Below, in pieces: positions 28,319 through 38,468 of a stretch of 64,000 nucleotides of DNA. The DNA is taken from positions 607,376-671,375 of the forward strand of contig NZ_OX373462.1 in the NCBI RefSeq assembly GCF_947331815.1. Reading direction: 5' to 3'. The notes under the pieces were generated by a model. It searched no databases, had not been told where the DNA came from, and was given only the letters and a program-made list of their open reading frames with translations. Numbering within the stretch: position 1 is the stretch's first letter; the number at the start of each line of letters is the position of its first letter. The stretch is from Cyanobacterium sp. uoEpiScrs1 (GTDB lineage Bacteria > Cyanobacteriota > Cyanobacteriia > Cyanobacteriales > Microcystaceae). The translations under genes and the position numbers were made by a program.

Positions 28319-29748
28319 TATAAATCCTTAATATTATTATATCGTCGTTTAAATTCTCTTTGTCGTTCTTCATGATTCTTAATTGGCTGAGGATAACCAG
28401 AACTATAACAGTCTAGAGGAGAAATTTTTCCTGTTATTAGACATTCCGTATCAAGAAAGCTTAATTCAGGTAGCCATTGACGAATATATTCACCGTCAGG
28501 ATCATATTTTTGTGCTTGACTTGCAGGATTAAAAATTCGTAATGGTCTAGGATCCATTCCACTTGATGCACTCCATTGCCATCCCCCATTATTAGAAGCC
28601 AAGTCACCATCAATTAATTTTTGCATAAAATATTTTTCTCCCCATTGCCAATTAATAATTAAGTCTTTAGTCAAAAAACTGGCCACAATCATTCTACAAC
28701 GATTGTGCATCCATCCTGTTTCATTTAACTGCCTCATTGCCGCATCTACAATAGGATATCCTGTTTTTCCTTCACACCAAGATTGAAAATCGTCTTCATT
28801 ATTGTCCCAGGGAAATACATTAAATTTTTTTCTATAAGGTCTTTCTGTCAATTCTGGAAAAAAGTATAAGCAATGTTGATAAAATTCTCTCCAAGCTAAC
28901 TCTTTTTGCCAGGTTTCAATACTTTTCCTCATTTCGTCGCTACGACTATTCTCATAGACACTAACTGTTGCTTGCCAAACAGTTCTAATACCAATTGCTC
29001 CGAATTTCAGAGCAGCACTTAGCTGAGAAGTTCCTTCAATAGCTGGAAAATTTCTAACTTCTTGATAAGAATCAATTAAAGAATCACAGAAATATTCTAA
29101 TCTTTCTTTAGCCGCTATTTCTCCTGGGGATATAACTAAACGATTAGTCCAATAAAACCCTAGTTCTATTGCCGATGGCAACTCAATAGTACCCATCTTT
29201 TTAGCTTGTTCTAACTCTATTTCAGTTAATCCTTCTAATTTATTTAGAGAATTAGGAATAGAAGATTTTTTTTGTTGCAATAATTTTTTAAAGAAAGGAG
29301 TATAAACCTTATAAGGATATCCTGAGTTATTTGTTATTTCTTCAGGAGAATGTAACAGTTGATCCCAATAAATTTGAGATTTAATTCCTTTTTCTTTTAA
29401 CGCTTCAATGACTTGTTTATCTCGTTTTCTGCCATATGGTTCAACATCCCAATTCCAGAATACTGATTTAGCTTGAAGACTTTCAGCTAGGTTAGGGATG
29501 GCTTGACTAGGGGTTCCTTGAATAAACAGTAAATCACCACCTAATTTTCGGTAATTTTGTTGTAATTCTTTTAGACAACCTATCATATAGGTTATCCTTA
29601 CAGAAGCAATATAATCTAATTCTAAGATATTAGTATCAAAACAAAATAACCCAACTACTTTATGGCTTTGCTGACAGGCTTTAGACAAACCTATATTATC
29701 ATTTATTCGTAAATCTTTACGGTGCCAAAAAATTATTAAATTAGTCAT
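28318..29748 (-). CDS. phr: Deoxyribodipyrimidine photolyase (class I CPD)
   Basis: Splits UV-made pyrimidine dimers using blue light and FADH-. The 476-residue protein has the N-terminal antenna domain (IIFWHRKDLRINDN) and the C-terminal FAD domain with ETWQKELAWREFYQH, GYPIVDAAMRQL, GWMHNRCRMIVASFL and NNGGWQWSAS ... RIFNPASQAQKYDP. Class I cyanobacterial photolyases (Synechococcus) use the deazaflavin FO as antenna, fitting the cofH gene in this window. It overlaps the NUDIX gene by 8 bases, so it is the last gene of a folK-NUDIX-phr operon. Presence implies that the cell still lives in light. Confidence 0.94.
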   Translation of the reverse strand: MTNLIIFWHRKDLRINDNIGLSKACQQSHKVVGLFCFDTNILELDYIASVRITYMIGCLKELQQNYRKLGGDLLFIQGTPSQAIPNLAESLQAKSVFWNWDVEPYGRKRDKQVIEALKEKGIKSQIYWDQLLHSPEEITNNSGYPYKVYTPFFKKLLQQKKSSIPNSLNKLEGLTEIELEQAKKMGTIELPSAIELGFYWTNRLVISPGEIAAKERLEYFCDSLIDSYQEVRNFPAIEGTSQLSAALKFGAIGIRTVWQATVSVYENSRSDEMRKSIETWQKELAWREFYQHCLYFFPELTERPYRKKFNVFPWDNNEDDFQSWCEGKTGYPIVDAAMRQLNETGWMHNRCRMIVASFLTKDLIINWQWGEKYFMQKLIDGDLASNNGGWQWSASSGMDPRPLRIFNPASQAQKYDPDGEYIRQWLPELSFLDTECLITGKISPLDCYSSGYPQPIKNHEERQREFKRRYNNIKDL

Positions 29749-30301
29749 TAATATTCTCCAGAAATAGTCTTGTCATAAAAAAACTGCTAATAGATTTAGC
29801 ATCAATAGACTCTCCTTTTAGGATAGCTGTTTCAAATTCTGAAAATGTCATTAAAACTACTTCAATATCTTCCTCTTTGTCCTGTTCTGGAGGACATTCT
29901 AACTTTTCTAAATCCTGTGCTAAAAAAACATAAATATACTCATCAGAATAACCAGGAGCCAAAGGAAATTTTCCCAACGAATGCCAAATATTAGCACGAT
30001 ATCCCGTTTCTTCTTGAATTTCTCGTTTAATAGTTGCTAATGCTTCTTCCTTTGGTTCTAAAATTCCAGCGGGAAATTCTAATAGTTGTTTTCCTACAGC
30101 AAAACGGTACTGTTTAACTAGGACCAATTTACCTTTTGATGTAATAGGAACAGCTAGTGCTCCTCCTGGATGACGAATACATTCCCAGTCTCCTTCAATT
30201 CCATTATGTAAACGTAGAGAATGAACATCAAAATTGAATTTACGCCCCCTGTAAAATAAACGTTGCTGTAGATAGATGGGAAATTTATTGAAGACAGACA
30301 T
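29741..30301 (-). CDS. NUDIX hydrolase (ADP-ribose pyrophosphatase-like)
   Basis: A 186-residue NUDIX enzyme. The Nudix box is complete: GILEPKEEALATIKREIQEE-TG starts near residue 80 and holds the metal-binding Glu residues. The N-terminal part (GRKFNFDVHSLRLHNG, then GGALAVPI and VKQYRFAVGKQLLEFPAGI) is typical of ADP-ribose and related nucleoside-diphosphate-sugar pyrophosphatases. Exact substrate unknown. It begins 15 bases after folK and its last 8 bases overlap phr, so the three are almost certainly co-transcribed. Confidence 0.88.
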   Translation of the reverse strand: MSVFNKFPIYLQQRLFYRGRKFNFDVHSLRLHNGIEGDWECIRHPGGALAVPITSKGKLVLVKQYRFAVGKQLLEFPAGILEPKEEALATIKREIQEETGYRANIWHSLGKFPLAPGYSDEYIYVFLAQDLEKLECPPEQDKEEDIEVVLMTFSEFETAILKGESIDAKSISSFFMTRLFLENIND

Positions 30302-30316
30302 AAGTTGACATATTAA

Positions 30317-30808
30317 TTAGTTTGTCTGATAAAGATTAACTCCAGAACAGTCTACCTTGTCAAGAAGCTGAATAATCTTTTTTTTACTGACAGGATGTAC
30401 CCAATGAGGAGAAATTTCTGCTAGAGGAACCAGGACAAATCCCCTTCTTGTCATATGGGGATGGGGAACTGTGAGTATATCGGTTTCTAGAATTAAATCT
30501 CCATACAATAATAAATCTAAATCCAGGGTTCTTGGACCCCATCTTTCCCGATGCACTCGTCCCCATTGTTGTTCAATCTTGAATAAGATTTCTAACAATT
30601 TATCGGGGGCTAAATAGGTTTCCAGGATAGCACAGCCATTTAAATAATTTGGTTGAGGTGGTCCAATAGGTACAGTTTCATACCAATGAGAATAGGATTT
30701 GAGATATACTTCTGATAATTGCCTAAAAATGTGGATAGTCTCTTCCAGGATATTGAAAGAATTTCCTAAATTACTGCCTAAAGCAACTGCACATTGAATA
30801 TTTTTCAT
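30317..30808 (-). CDS. folK: 6-hydroxymethyl-7,8-dihydropterin pyrophosphokinase
   Basis: HPPK transfers pyrophosphate from ATP to the pterin in folate synthesis. The 163-residue protein has ALGSNLGNS at residue 9, the metal-binding GPRTLDLDLLLYGD near residue 92, and VPHPHMTRRGFVLVPLAEI near residue 118. It is the first gene of a likely three-gene operon with a NUDIX hydrolase and phr. Folate can also act as an antenna of photolyases, but the family to which this phr belongs usually uses a deazaflavin, so the linkage may not be functional. Confidence 0.93.
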   Translation of the reverse strand: MKNIQCAVALGSNLGNSFNILEETIHIFRQLSEVYLKSYSHWYETVPIGPPQPNYLNGCAILETYLAPDKLLEILFKIEQQWGRVHRERWGPRTLDLDLLLYGDLILETDILTVPHPHMTRRGFVLVPLAEISPHWVHPVSKKKIIQLLDKVDCSGVNLYQTN

Positions 30809-32033
30809 TGATTTTTAACTAATAATTTATTAGTTAAACCTTAAACATTGTAATTATACAATATTATTCTAGATAGTCTATGAGTTGCTATCGTAATCAA
30901 CAAAAAATATGACTGTATAAAGTCACTAAAATTAATACTCTAGTAAAAGTTGTACTTACATTATAGCAAGTATGTTATCGACTTCATAACCACTAAACTA
31001 ATTACTTTGTGAATAAATAATCAACTATGTTAGTATCTTTTTGGTTATTTTTAGTTCTAGTATATACTAATACTATACTTAATAGTAACTAATGAATTAT
31101 CATACAAGTAAAATTTTAATATTAACAAAATAAAATTTGCTATTGTTAATACCTAAATATTTTAAGATTGTCTTTTCTGATTTTATTGCTATAAACTTAG
31201 TTTCGATAATTAGGTTAGCGGATGCTATTTTAAATTTTATGAAAAAGTATTTAATTACAAGATTAACTAACAAATAGTAACCTTATATAGTTTTTAGCTT
31301 TTAAAAGTTATATAAAGTAAAGTATCATTACATGACTCTTTCTTTTTTACAATCATAAGAGAACTAAAATTTTATAAATAAATCTAATATGATAATTACT
31401 TTAATAGTTTACCAATTAACTCATTATAATAAATATTCCACTATTATAATTTAAGTTCAAAAGAAGCACTGCCACTGTCGAATTTAATTAAATTTGTTCC
31501 GACTGAATATATAAATAATAACCGAAAAACATTGGCAATATAATAACAGTAAAGCTCTAATTATATTGCAGCAACTTAAGCAAAATAGTAAGTATTTAAT
31601 ATTTTAATCGTTAGTTGAATAAGTTATTGTTTAATAATTTTTTATATAAAACAAAAGCTATATATCGTAAATTAATAAAATTGTCATATGCTTATTTTAT
31701 AGCTATTTAATTAACTATTCAACTCTTAAGACAATACATAACTAACTAAAAAAAGTAGGATTTTTTACAAGAATTAATACTAGAATTTTAGCAGGAAATA
31801 CCTAAAAATTTTAATTATCAAAAATTGTTTTAATTTTAAATATTTTTAAGTGGTAAAATAGATACAGTATCTGATTAAAATAAATATGACATCGCTTATT
31901 AATGAGCGACTTATTATTAACAACACAAGGCGAGAGATTATCTTTTGTCTAAAAATAATTTATTCGATCAAGTTTTGACTAAATTTAAACAAAAAAATAT
32001 ATTATTTTTTTTAAAAGTCTTAGATAATAATTA
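30809..32033. other. 1.2-kb gene-free stretch
   Basis: AT-rich DNA with dense stops on both strands. On the minus strand around 31450-31560 short frames read like a hydrophobic protein (FTVIILPMFFGYYLYIQ) interrupted by stops, a possible remnant too weak to name. No hairpin of the long type was found here. Confidence 0.5.
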
Positions 32034-34493
32034 TTAAGTTAAAATTTCCACTCCTATTAATTTTTGATAACGTTGTTCTAACTCTTTTTTCAAAAAGGGC
32101 ATTCCTTCTAAACAACTATTGGCTATGATTATCTTTTCTGCGGCAGTTCTAGCTAATCCCAAAATTTCTTGATCTTCAACTAAACTTGCCAAAGCAAAAT
32201 CGGGTAATCCTGATTGACGAGTTCCTAGAACGGTTCCTGGTCCTCGAAATTTTAAATCCATTTCTGAGATAAAAAAACCGTCTTGAGACTGTTCCAACAC
32301 ACTTAATCGTTGTCGTACATTAGGAGTCTTACTATTACTCATTAATAAACAATAGGACTTATGGGAACCTCGTCCTACTCTTCCTCTTAATTGATGTAAT
32401 TGAGATAGTCCAAACCGTTCCGCATTTTCAATTAGCATTACCGTTGCGTTGGGCACATCAACACCTACTTCAATTACCGTAGTCGAAATAATAATTTGAT
32501 TTTTATTATCTCGAAAATTAGTTAAAATTTCATCTTTTTCTGCTGAACTTATACGTCCATGTAGCAATCCAATATTTAATTTAGAGAAGACAGTTGTTGA
32601 TAATTTTTTATATTCCTCTACTGCGGCACGAATATCCAAACTGTCTGATTCTTCAATCATAGAAAGAATAATATAAGCTTGTCTTCCCTGGGCAACTTCT
32701 CGTTGGATTAGATCATAAGCCTTAGTACGTCCTTCTCCAATTAATACTGTCGTCTGAACTGGTTGTCTTCCTGGAGGTACTTCATCAATTTGGCTAACAT
32801 CTAAATCTCCATGTAAAGTTAATGCCAAGCTTCGAGGAATAGGAGTAGCAGTCATAGTTAAAACATGAGGAGATTTACTTTTAGCTAATAATTTAGCTCG
32901 TTGATGTACACCAAATCGGTGCTGTTCATCAATTACTACTAGTCCCAATTTTTGGAAGTTTACCTTATCTTGAATAAGGGCATGAGTTCCTACTAATAAA
33001 GGTAACTCTCCAGTTTCTAATTGACTATAAATCTCTTTTCTTTTAGCTATTCTTGTTGAACCAGTTAGCAATTCAACAGGTAAATATAAGAGATTAAACC
33101 AGGATACTAATTTTTGATAATGTTGTTTTGCTAATACTTCTGTAGGAGCCATCAAAGCAGCTTGATAACCAGACTGAATAGCGGCTAGTATAGAGAACAC
33201 GGCAACGATTGTCTTTCCTGAGCCTACGTCTCCTTGTACTAAGCGATTCATTGGAGTTGATGAGTTTAAATCCTTTAAAATTTCATTAATTACTCGTTTT
33301 TGCGCATTGGTTAAAGTAAAAGGTAATAATTTATTAAACTCTTCTATCAATTTTCCTGTTGGAATAAAAATTGCACTGTTATTAGTTTTTTGTTCTTTTT
33401 GACGACGTTGTAAAAATCCTAGTTGTAAGTAAAAAAATTCGTCGAATATTAATCGTTTTCTAGCATCTTTTAAAAGATCTCTAGTTTGAGGGAAATGAAT
33501 ATTAGCAATCGCTTCTTTTAATTTGATTAATCCGTATTGATTTCTTATTGCTACAGGAAGGGGATCTTTAATTTGTTTAATTGCTTCCAAACAAATTATA
33601 ATAACTCGTCTAACTAAATCGGCAGTAATACCTTCTTTTAAAGAATATATTGGTAAAAGACGTCCAATTTTTAATGACTCTATATTTGAATTGAAACTAT
33701 CTAAAACTTCGATTTCTGGGTTATCTAAAGTAATGCCGTACTTATTTTTCTTAACTAATCCTGAAGCAGCAATCGTTGAACCTAAAGAGTAAAGTCGTTT
33801 CTGTTTTTCTTGCCAACCACGATTAGTAAAACGAGTTCCTACAAAAAAGCGACTGAGTTTAATTTCTCCGGTATTATCTCGTACAATCAACTCAAAAATA
33901 TTTAATTTTTTATTCTTAGGGCTAGTGAAACAATTACATCTTTTTACCTTTCCTACTATTGTTACTGTTTCTCCGGGACTAAGATGAGCAATATTTACTT
34001 GACGAGTATAATCAATATGATCGCGAGGATAATAAAACAATATATCTTTAACAGTAAATAATCCTAATCTTTTTAGCGATTCACCTTTTTTATCGCCTAC
34101 TTCTACTAAAGTATTAAGAGATTGGTCTAAAGTTATTTTGCGTGGATAAGTTTGCTTTTGCACTACAGACACAGTTCGTAGTGGTTTGGAGGGTGGTGAT
34201 TTGGAAACAGTTCCTAATGAAAGTTTAAGCTTATGCAAAAACTGTCGAGTCCTACTTATCAAATTCTGGCGTTGAGAGAGAGACAATTGAGGATATTTGG
34301 CATATTTAACTGCAAAACTCTTCCATAGGCTACGATCGCTAGCAGTAGTTCCTGAAGGAGGCATTTTACCAAAATTAAGGCATAAAAATTCACTAAAACG
34401 ATATTGATTCCCTTGAAGATCAGTGTAACCACTTTTTGCTTCAATTGAGAGAGATTTATCTAAGCGTATCCAATATGATAGTTCAGCAGACAT
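32034..34493 (-). CDS. recG: ATP-dependent DNA helicase RecG
   Basis: RecG reverses stalled replication forks and processes Holliday junctions. The 819-residue protein has the N-terminal wedge domain (OB fold, GETVTIVGKVKRC near residue 182), helicase motif I (QGDVGSGKTIV) near residue 422, the DEQH box (VIDEQHRFGVHQRA) near residue 526, TMTATPIPRSLALT near 550, and the late helicase motifs ending with QLHQLRGRVGRG near residue 706. It carries a roughly 130-residue N-terminal extension before the RecG core, as in other cyanobacteria. Alone on its transcript; with RecF and UvrC it shows that repair is largely retained. Confidence 0.95.
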   Translation of the reverse strand: MSAELSYWIRLDKSLSIEAKSGYTDLQGNQYRFSEFLCLNFGKMPPSGTTASDRSLWKSFAVKYAKYPQLSLSQRQNLISRTRQFLHKLKLSLGTVSKSPPSKPLRTVSVVQKQTYPRKITLDQSLNTLVEVGDKKGESLKRLGLFTVKDILFYYPRDHIDYTRQVNIAHLSPGETVTIVGKVKRCNCFTSPKNKKLNIFELIVRDNTGEIKLSRFFVGTRFTNRGWQEKQKRLYSLGSTIAASGLVKKNKYGITLDNPEIEVLDSFNSNIESLKIGRLLPIYSLKEGITADLVRRVIIICLEAIKQIKDPLPVAIRNQYGLIKLKEAIANIHFPQTRDLLKDARKRLIFDEFFYLQLGFLQRRQKEQKTNNSAIFIPTGKLIEEFNKLLPFTLTNAQKRVINEILKDLNSSTPMNRLVQGDVGSGKTIVAVFSILAAIQSGYQAALMAPTEVLAKQHYQKLVSWFNLLYLPVELLTGSTRIAKRKEIYSQLETGELPLLVGTHALIQDKVNFQKLGLVVIDEQHRFGVHQRAKLLAKSKSPHVLTMTATPIPRSLALTLHGDLDVSQIDEVPPGRQPVQTTVLIGEGRTKAYDLIQREVAQGRQAYIILSMIEESDSLDIRAAVEEYKKLSTTVFSKLNIGLLHGRISSAEKDEILTNFRDNKNQIIISTTVIEVGVDVPNATVMLIENAERFGLSQLHQLRGRVGRGSHKSYCLLMSNSKTPNVRQRLSVLEQSQDGFFISEMDLKFRGPGTVLGTRQSGLPDFALASLVEDQEILGLARTAAEKIIIANSCLEGMPFLKKELEQRYQKLIGVEILT

Positions 34494-35415
34494 TGTTCTC
34501 TGATAAAATTTTAGGAAAATAACTTTTAATAAAATGATGCATGATAATTAGCTATTATATCCATAGATGTTAGAGTTAAAACATCAACCTATGTTATCAT
34601 CAAAAATTTTTAACATTTAATTGTTTAGCAAACTTATTAGTTATAACTATAAATTTTGGATGTATTACAGAATACTTTAAGTAAAATAAGTTAAATATAT
34701 ACACTTTATTTAGACTTTGAAATATTTGTTTGGATTTAAATATTATTATCAATATCAATGCTGGGCTATTACTTTATTAATACAAACCTAATTAAGAGTT
34801 GTCTATTGAGTGAAATACCTAAGATTTAATGATAATTGAGCAACTAATTATTTCAGGAATACGTATGACAAACTTTAAATTAATATAATAATTATTTACT
34901 TTCTTAAATAAGTAGTTTGCTTAATTGATATTTTCTGAAATAAATATGATATAACAATGTTAAGATTTGTCTTAGCTTGTTAACTAAATAAAAATTATCA
35001 GAAAATAACAATAAAACACCTCTATTTTTTGTTAAATAAATATTAGAACATGTATCTATTCTAAAGCAGCTAATTATTTTTAAATAAAAATGCATATTTG
35101 TGAATATAAATTTAAAACCTAAGATTTAAATAATTATGATAAAATTCAACTACAATCCCTGTTATAGAACAATATTATATATCAATAAATTTAAGTATTT
35201 GTTAGTTAAGCAGTCTTGATAGTGCTTTTTTAAATTCTAGTTTTAATTATGTATTTATATAAAAAACAAGTTTAAATAGTACAATATCATGGCATTAAGT
35301 ATTAAATTTAGCTAAACAAATTATATGTTGATATAAAAAATTAACTTATATTGATTATGGTTTAATCACCAAAATAATTCCGTAGCTTATGAACTTTATG
35401 TTTTACTAAGTAATT
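34494..35415. other. Gene-free stretch
   Basis: AT-rich DNA. A 63-codon minus-strand frame at 34904-35095 has no ribosome binding site or recognised family and is judged to be chance. No long inverted repeat was found. Confidence 0.6.
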
Positions 35416-35787
35416 CTATATTATAGATTTGGGAGAATCTGGAAACCGAATAATATCGTCTTCTTCTAAATACGCCCCATTTTGTACTTCAATTATTACT
35501 AACGGAATTACTCCTGGATTTTCTATACGGTGGCGAGCGTTCATAGGAACGTAAGTAGATTCTTTTTGCGTGAGCAGTTTTTCTTGTCCATCACAGATAA
35601 CCTTAGCAGTCCCTGAAACAATAATCCAATGTTCACTTCGATAATGGTGTATTTGAGTGCTAATGTGTTCTCCAGGTTGGACTACAATTCGATTAATACA
35701 ATAACCATTCCCCTTTTCTAAAACAGTTACAGTTCCCCAAGGAGGTTTTCTCATTATCATATTTTTGGATGTTTGAGATTCTGACAT
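35416..35787 (-). CDS. Cupin protein, mannose-6-phosphate isomerase type II-like
   Basis: A single-domain cupin of 123-130 residues resembling the C-terminal isomerase domain of bifunctional mannose-1-phosphate guanylyltransferase/phosphomannose isomerase. Visible are PWGTVTVLEKG, the metal-binding set QIHHYRSEHWIIVSG (His, His, Glu) and a later YVPMNARHRIENPG with the last His. It would interconvert fructose-6-P and mannose-6-P for sugar nucleotides. The frame opens at ATG 35808, but GAGGAG lies just inside that start and precedes ATG 35787, which is therefore the likelier start. Standalone versions of this domain are common in cyanobacteria. Confidence 0.85.
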   Translation of the reverse strand: MSESQTSKNMIMRKPPWGTVTVLEKGNGYCINRIVVQPGEHISTQIHHYRSEHWIIVSGTAKVICDGQEKLLTQKESTYVPMNARHRIENPGVIPLVIIEVQNGAYLEEDDIIRFPDSPKSII

Positions 35788-35897
35788 ATTATTTAGAATT
35801 CTCCTCATAGTCTATTCATTGAATTACCTGAATATTATTTATATATCTATCACAAAATTTGATTTTTACTGACTAGTTTTCTTAAGTAAGTCCCCTT

Positions 35898-35930
35898 ATT
35901 GTAGGATAATAAGTTTTATTATCCTACAAT
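35898..35930. repeat. Perfect 15-bp inverted repeat
   Basis: ATTGTAGGATAATAA (35898-35912) pairs exactly with 35916-35930 around a 3-base loop. It is about 110 bases upstream of the cupin start. Confidence 0.85.
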
Positions 35931-36281
35931 CTAGATTTAATTCTAGACAGTAGGCTATAAATAGTAGATAGGATTACAAAACTAATATTTATATGATATT
36001 AGTTTATCTCTTTGTACTTCTTTGTATTATTGCTAATTTCTTTTGAGTTTTATAGTTTTTTCTTAAAAAACTAAATAAGTAACTATTAGATAATCATGTT
36101 GGTATATATACTTCCTAAAAAAATGAATATATCATTTTTACCTCTTCTATTGTTATTTTAATAAACTAATCAATTACGAATTTTATTTAAATATAGATAT
36201 ATATATATCTATAATCAGTTAGCTAATCTTCTAACTCTTGTAATATAAATATTGTAAAAAAATAATCATAGAAGGTTATTT

Positions 36282-36327
36282 AAGTTTACTCACTTACTAG
36301 CTAATTATAGCGTAAGTGAGTAAACTT
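36282..36327. repeat. Perfect 16-bp inverted repeat sharing a decamer with another
   Basis: AAGTTTACTCACTTAC (36282-36297) pairs exactly with 36312-36327 around a 14-base loop; TTTTT follows on the plus strand. The decamer ACTCACTTAC is also in the hairpin at 52346-52394. No plus-strand gene precedes it, so it does not end a visible gene. Confidence 0.85.
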
Positions 36328-36875
36328 TTTTATTAATTATGGCTATATACAAAAATCAATTATTGTGCATAAGACAAGTAAGTTGTATTTGTACAATGGT
36401 AACTTTCTTTTTATGGACTACTATAAATCTAGTAAATAGTAATTATTTGGGCGGATAAATCGTTATTATCTGTATTTTATATTCCTATAACTAATTAACA
36501 ATAAAAAATGAGGTTAAATATTGCTCTCTAGTCTAATTATATCATATGTATATTATATAAGAAATAAATTCGTTAATTATTACTATTTGAGTAAATTATA
36601 TTCAAGTGTATGTAATTTACTTACAATCAAGATCATTCCGATACTCAGTTGTCCGTTACTCCTAATTTAGGACTGGCTATTTCTCATTTATTTTTGTGAT
36701 TCTTTATAACTTACTAATAGTTTCTGCCTTTCATTAATTAGTTAGAAATATTAAAAAGTAAAACCAAGAAAATTAACCTGATTTTAGAATTTTTAACTTC
36801 ATTATTACGCGCAAGTTTTTCTCTTAATATATTCAAATTGGCTGGTAACCAGGCTAAATTGAATAGTTAGTTTTA

Positions 36876-36921
36876 TTAATAAATGTTGATATATACTTCT
36901 ACGTATATTAACATTTATTAA
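36876..36921. repeat. 18-bp inverted repeat with one G-T pair
   Basis: TTAATAAATGTTGATATA (36876-36893) pairs with 36904-36921, one G-T wobble, 10-base loop. It lies about 100 bases beyond the rbgA stop on the minus strand and might terminate rbgA. Confidence 0.75.
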
Positions 36922-37022
36922 TGGACATCACTTAGTTTTTCAAGAATAACAATAGTCAAAGCTTGCCATTTTTACAAATACCATTGTATTAAGTTTTCTT
37001 TAAAATATTAAATTATTATTAG

Positions 37023-37862
37023 TTAATTTATTAATGGCAATTCTAAAGGAATACTGCCCATAAGTCCTTTGCGGAAATCATTTAATAACTGTCTACTTGC
37101 TCTTTCAACATCTCCTTGATAACGTTCATAACCCAGAACTCGAACGTACTCCTCCCCCGTTATATCTAGAGGGTCAATACTGTAACGTAGTCTCAAGATT
37201 TCTTCAAAATTTAATTCAACTAGAAAATCAACCAACATACCCGCTACATATTGATTATCGTAAGCTGCTTCTCCAATATCTTCACAAATTGCTAATTTAA
37301 CCGCATCTTTCTGATTTTCTAAATTTCCTGGTATGATACCAGGCGCATCTAATAGTTCAATAGTATCAGAAATTTTAACCCAACGAATTTGACGAGTCAC
37401 CCCCACACGTCTAGCACTTTTGACGATTTTACGTCCTAAAAGGCGATTAATCAAGGCAGATTTTCCCACATTTGGCAGTCCAATGACAACTGCTCGAACT
37501 GGACGAGGTAGCATTCCGCGACTACGTCTTCTTCGATTTATACTTACTCCTGCAGTCCGAGTAGCTTTATGGAGTACTTTGACCCCTTTTCCCTGTTTTG
37601 CGTCGGTAAAATAGGGCGTTTCCCCTTGATTGTCAAACCAGGTTGTCCATTGTTGACGTACAAATTCTGGTATCATATCCACGCGATTAAGCACAAGAAT
37701 CCGAGGTTTTTCTCCAATCCATTGAGGAACCTGAGGATGATGAGATGCTAGGGGAATTCGCGCATCAAGAACTTCAAGAATAACATCAACTTTATTCAAC
37801 TGTTCTTTAAGTTGTCTTTCTGCTTTAGAAATATGACCTGGATACCACTGAATTTTAGGCAT
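37023..37862 (-). CDS. rbgA: Ribosome biogenesis GTPase (RbgA/YlqF family)
   Basis: A circularly permuted GTPase that helps the late assembly of the 50S ribosomal subunit. The 279-residue protein shows the permuted order: G4 (LNRVDM) near residue 58, then G1 (GLPNVGKSALINRLLG) near residue 128, then G3 (LDAPGI) near residue 172. It opens with IQWYPGHISKAERQLKEQL, the family start. The C-terminal domain binds RNA. Alone on its transcript. Intact as expected for an essential function. Confidence 0.94.
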   Translation of the reverse strand: MPKIQWYPGHISKAERQLKEQLNKVDVILEVLDARIPLASHHPQVPQWIGEKPRILVLNRVDMIPEFVRQQWTTWFDNQGETPYFTDAKQGKGVKVLHKATRTAGVSINRRRRSRGMLPRPVRAVVIGLPNVGKSALINRLLGRKIVKSARRVGVTRQIRWVKISDTIELLDAPGIIPGNLENQKDAVKLAICEDIGEAAYDNQYVAGMLVDFLVELNFEEILRLRYSIDPLDITGEEYVRVLGYERYQGDVERASRQLLNDFRKGLMGSIPLELPLIN

Positions 37863-37978
37863 AGTTTTTAAAAATCGATAATTATTAATTGATAATTTAT
37901 TTGTAGTGAGTTGCTAATCTATAAACATTATCATTTTTAAATATTTTTACGCAGATTAAATTATTTACTCTATCTATA

Positions 37979-38016
37979 GTGAGTATTGCTAGTCAATATT
38001 GACTAGCAATACTCAC
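37979..38016. repeat. Perfect 38-base loopless palindrome
   Basis: The sequence from 37979 to 38016 equals its own reverse complement; each half is 19 bases and starts GTGAGTATTGCTAGTCAAT. There is no loop, unlike the other inverted repeats. It is about 117 bases upstream of rbgA. Confidence 0.9.
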
Positions 38017-38357
38017 GTAAAAGACTCTATATTGTTTGCAATATATATTATTATATAAATATAGTCAAGATATTAATTTTTATATAATTACATATAGTTA
38101 ATTAAACGTTTATTTACTAGGTTTATCTGTCATATATTCACCATTTAGATTTATATGCACTATTACAATTTAATATGACAAAGTGTTTTTTGCTACTAAC
38201 TTAGCAGACTTATTAATATATAACTTATAATACTAGTCTATATATAGCAGTTATTTTTTTATTAACTTTAATAGTATTTCAAGTTTATTTACAGTATATA
38301 TATACCCAGTTTAAATTATTGATATCTTTTTAAGAGTTGTTGATCTTAATACAGGTT

Positions 38358-38402
38358 TTATTTTCTAAGTATTTAGTCAAAAACTAAATACTTAGAAAAT
38401 AA
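38358..38402. repeat. Perfect 20-bp inverted repeat
   Basis: TTATTTTCTAAGTATTTAGT (38358-38377) pairs exactly with 38383-38402 around a 5-base loop, 66 bases upstream of the TVP38-like gene. Confidence 0.88.
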
Positions 38403-38468
38403 GTAAAGTTTTGCAACTGGATTGAGTATGATACCCTTATAGATTGAATCTCGTGAGGGAAAGAGTAA

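Larger units (their letters stand above)
35788..37022. other. 1.2-kb gene-free stretch with four inverted repeats
   Basis: No coding region was recognised. Four inverted repeats lie within it (35898-35930, 36192-36213, 36282-36327, 36876-36921), the densest cluster in the window. The one at 36192 is a 22-base AT-only palindrome; the others have mixed sequence. Confidence 0.65.
37863..38468. other. Divergent spacer with two perfect palindromes
   Basis: Lies between the divergent rbgA and TVP38-like genes. It holds a 38-base perfect palindrome (37979-38016) and a 20-bp hairpin (38358-38402). The rest is AT-rich with no coding region recognised. Confidence 0.65.

Noticed and set aside
34904..35095. 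63-codon minus-strand frame in the recG-cupin spacer
   Set aside because: No ribosome binding site, AT-noise composition, no recognised family.
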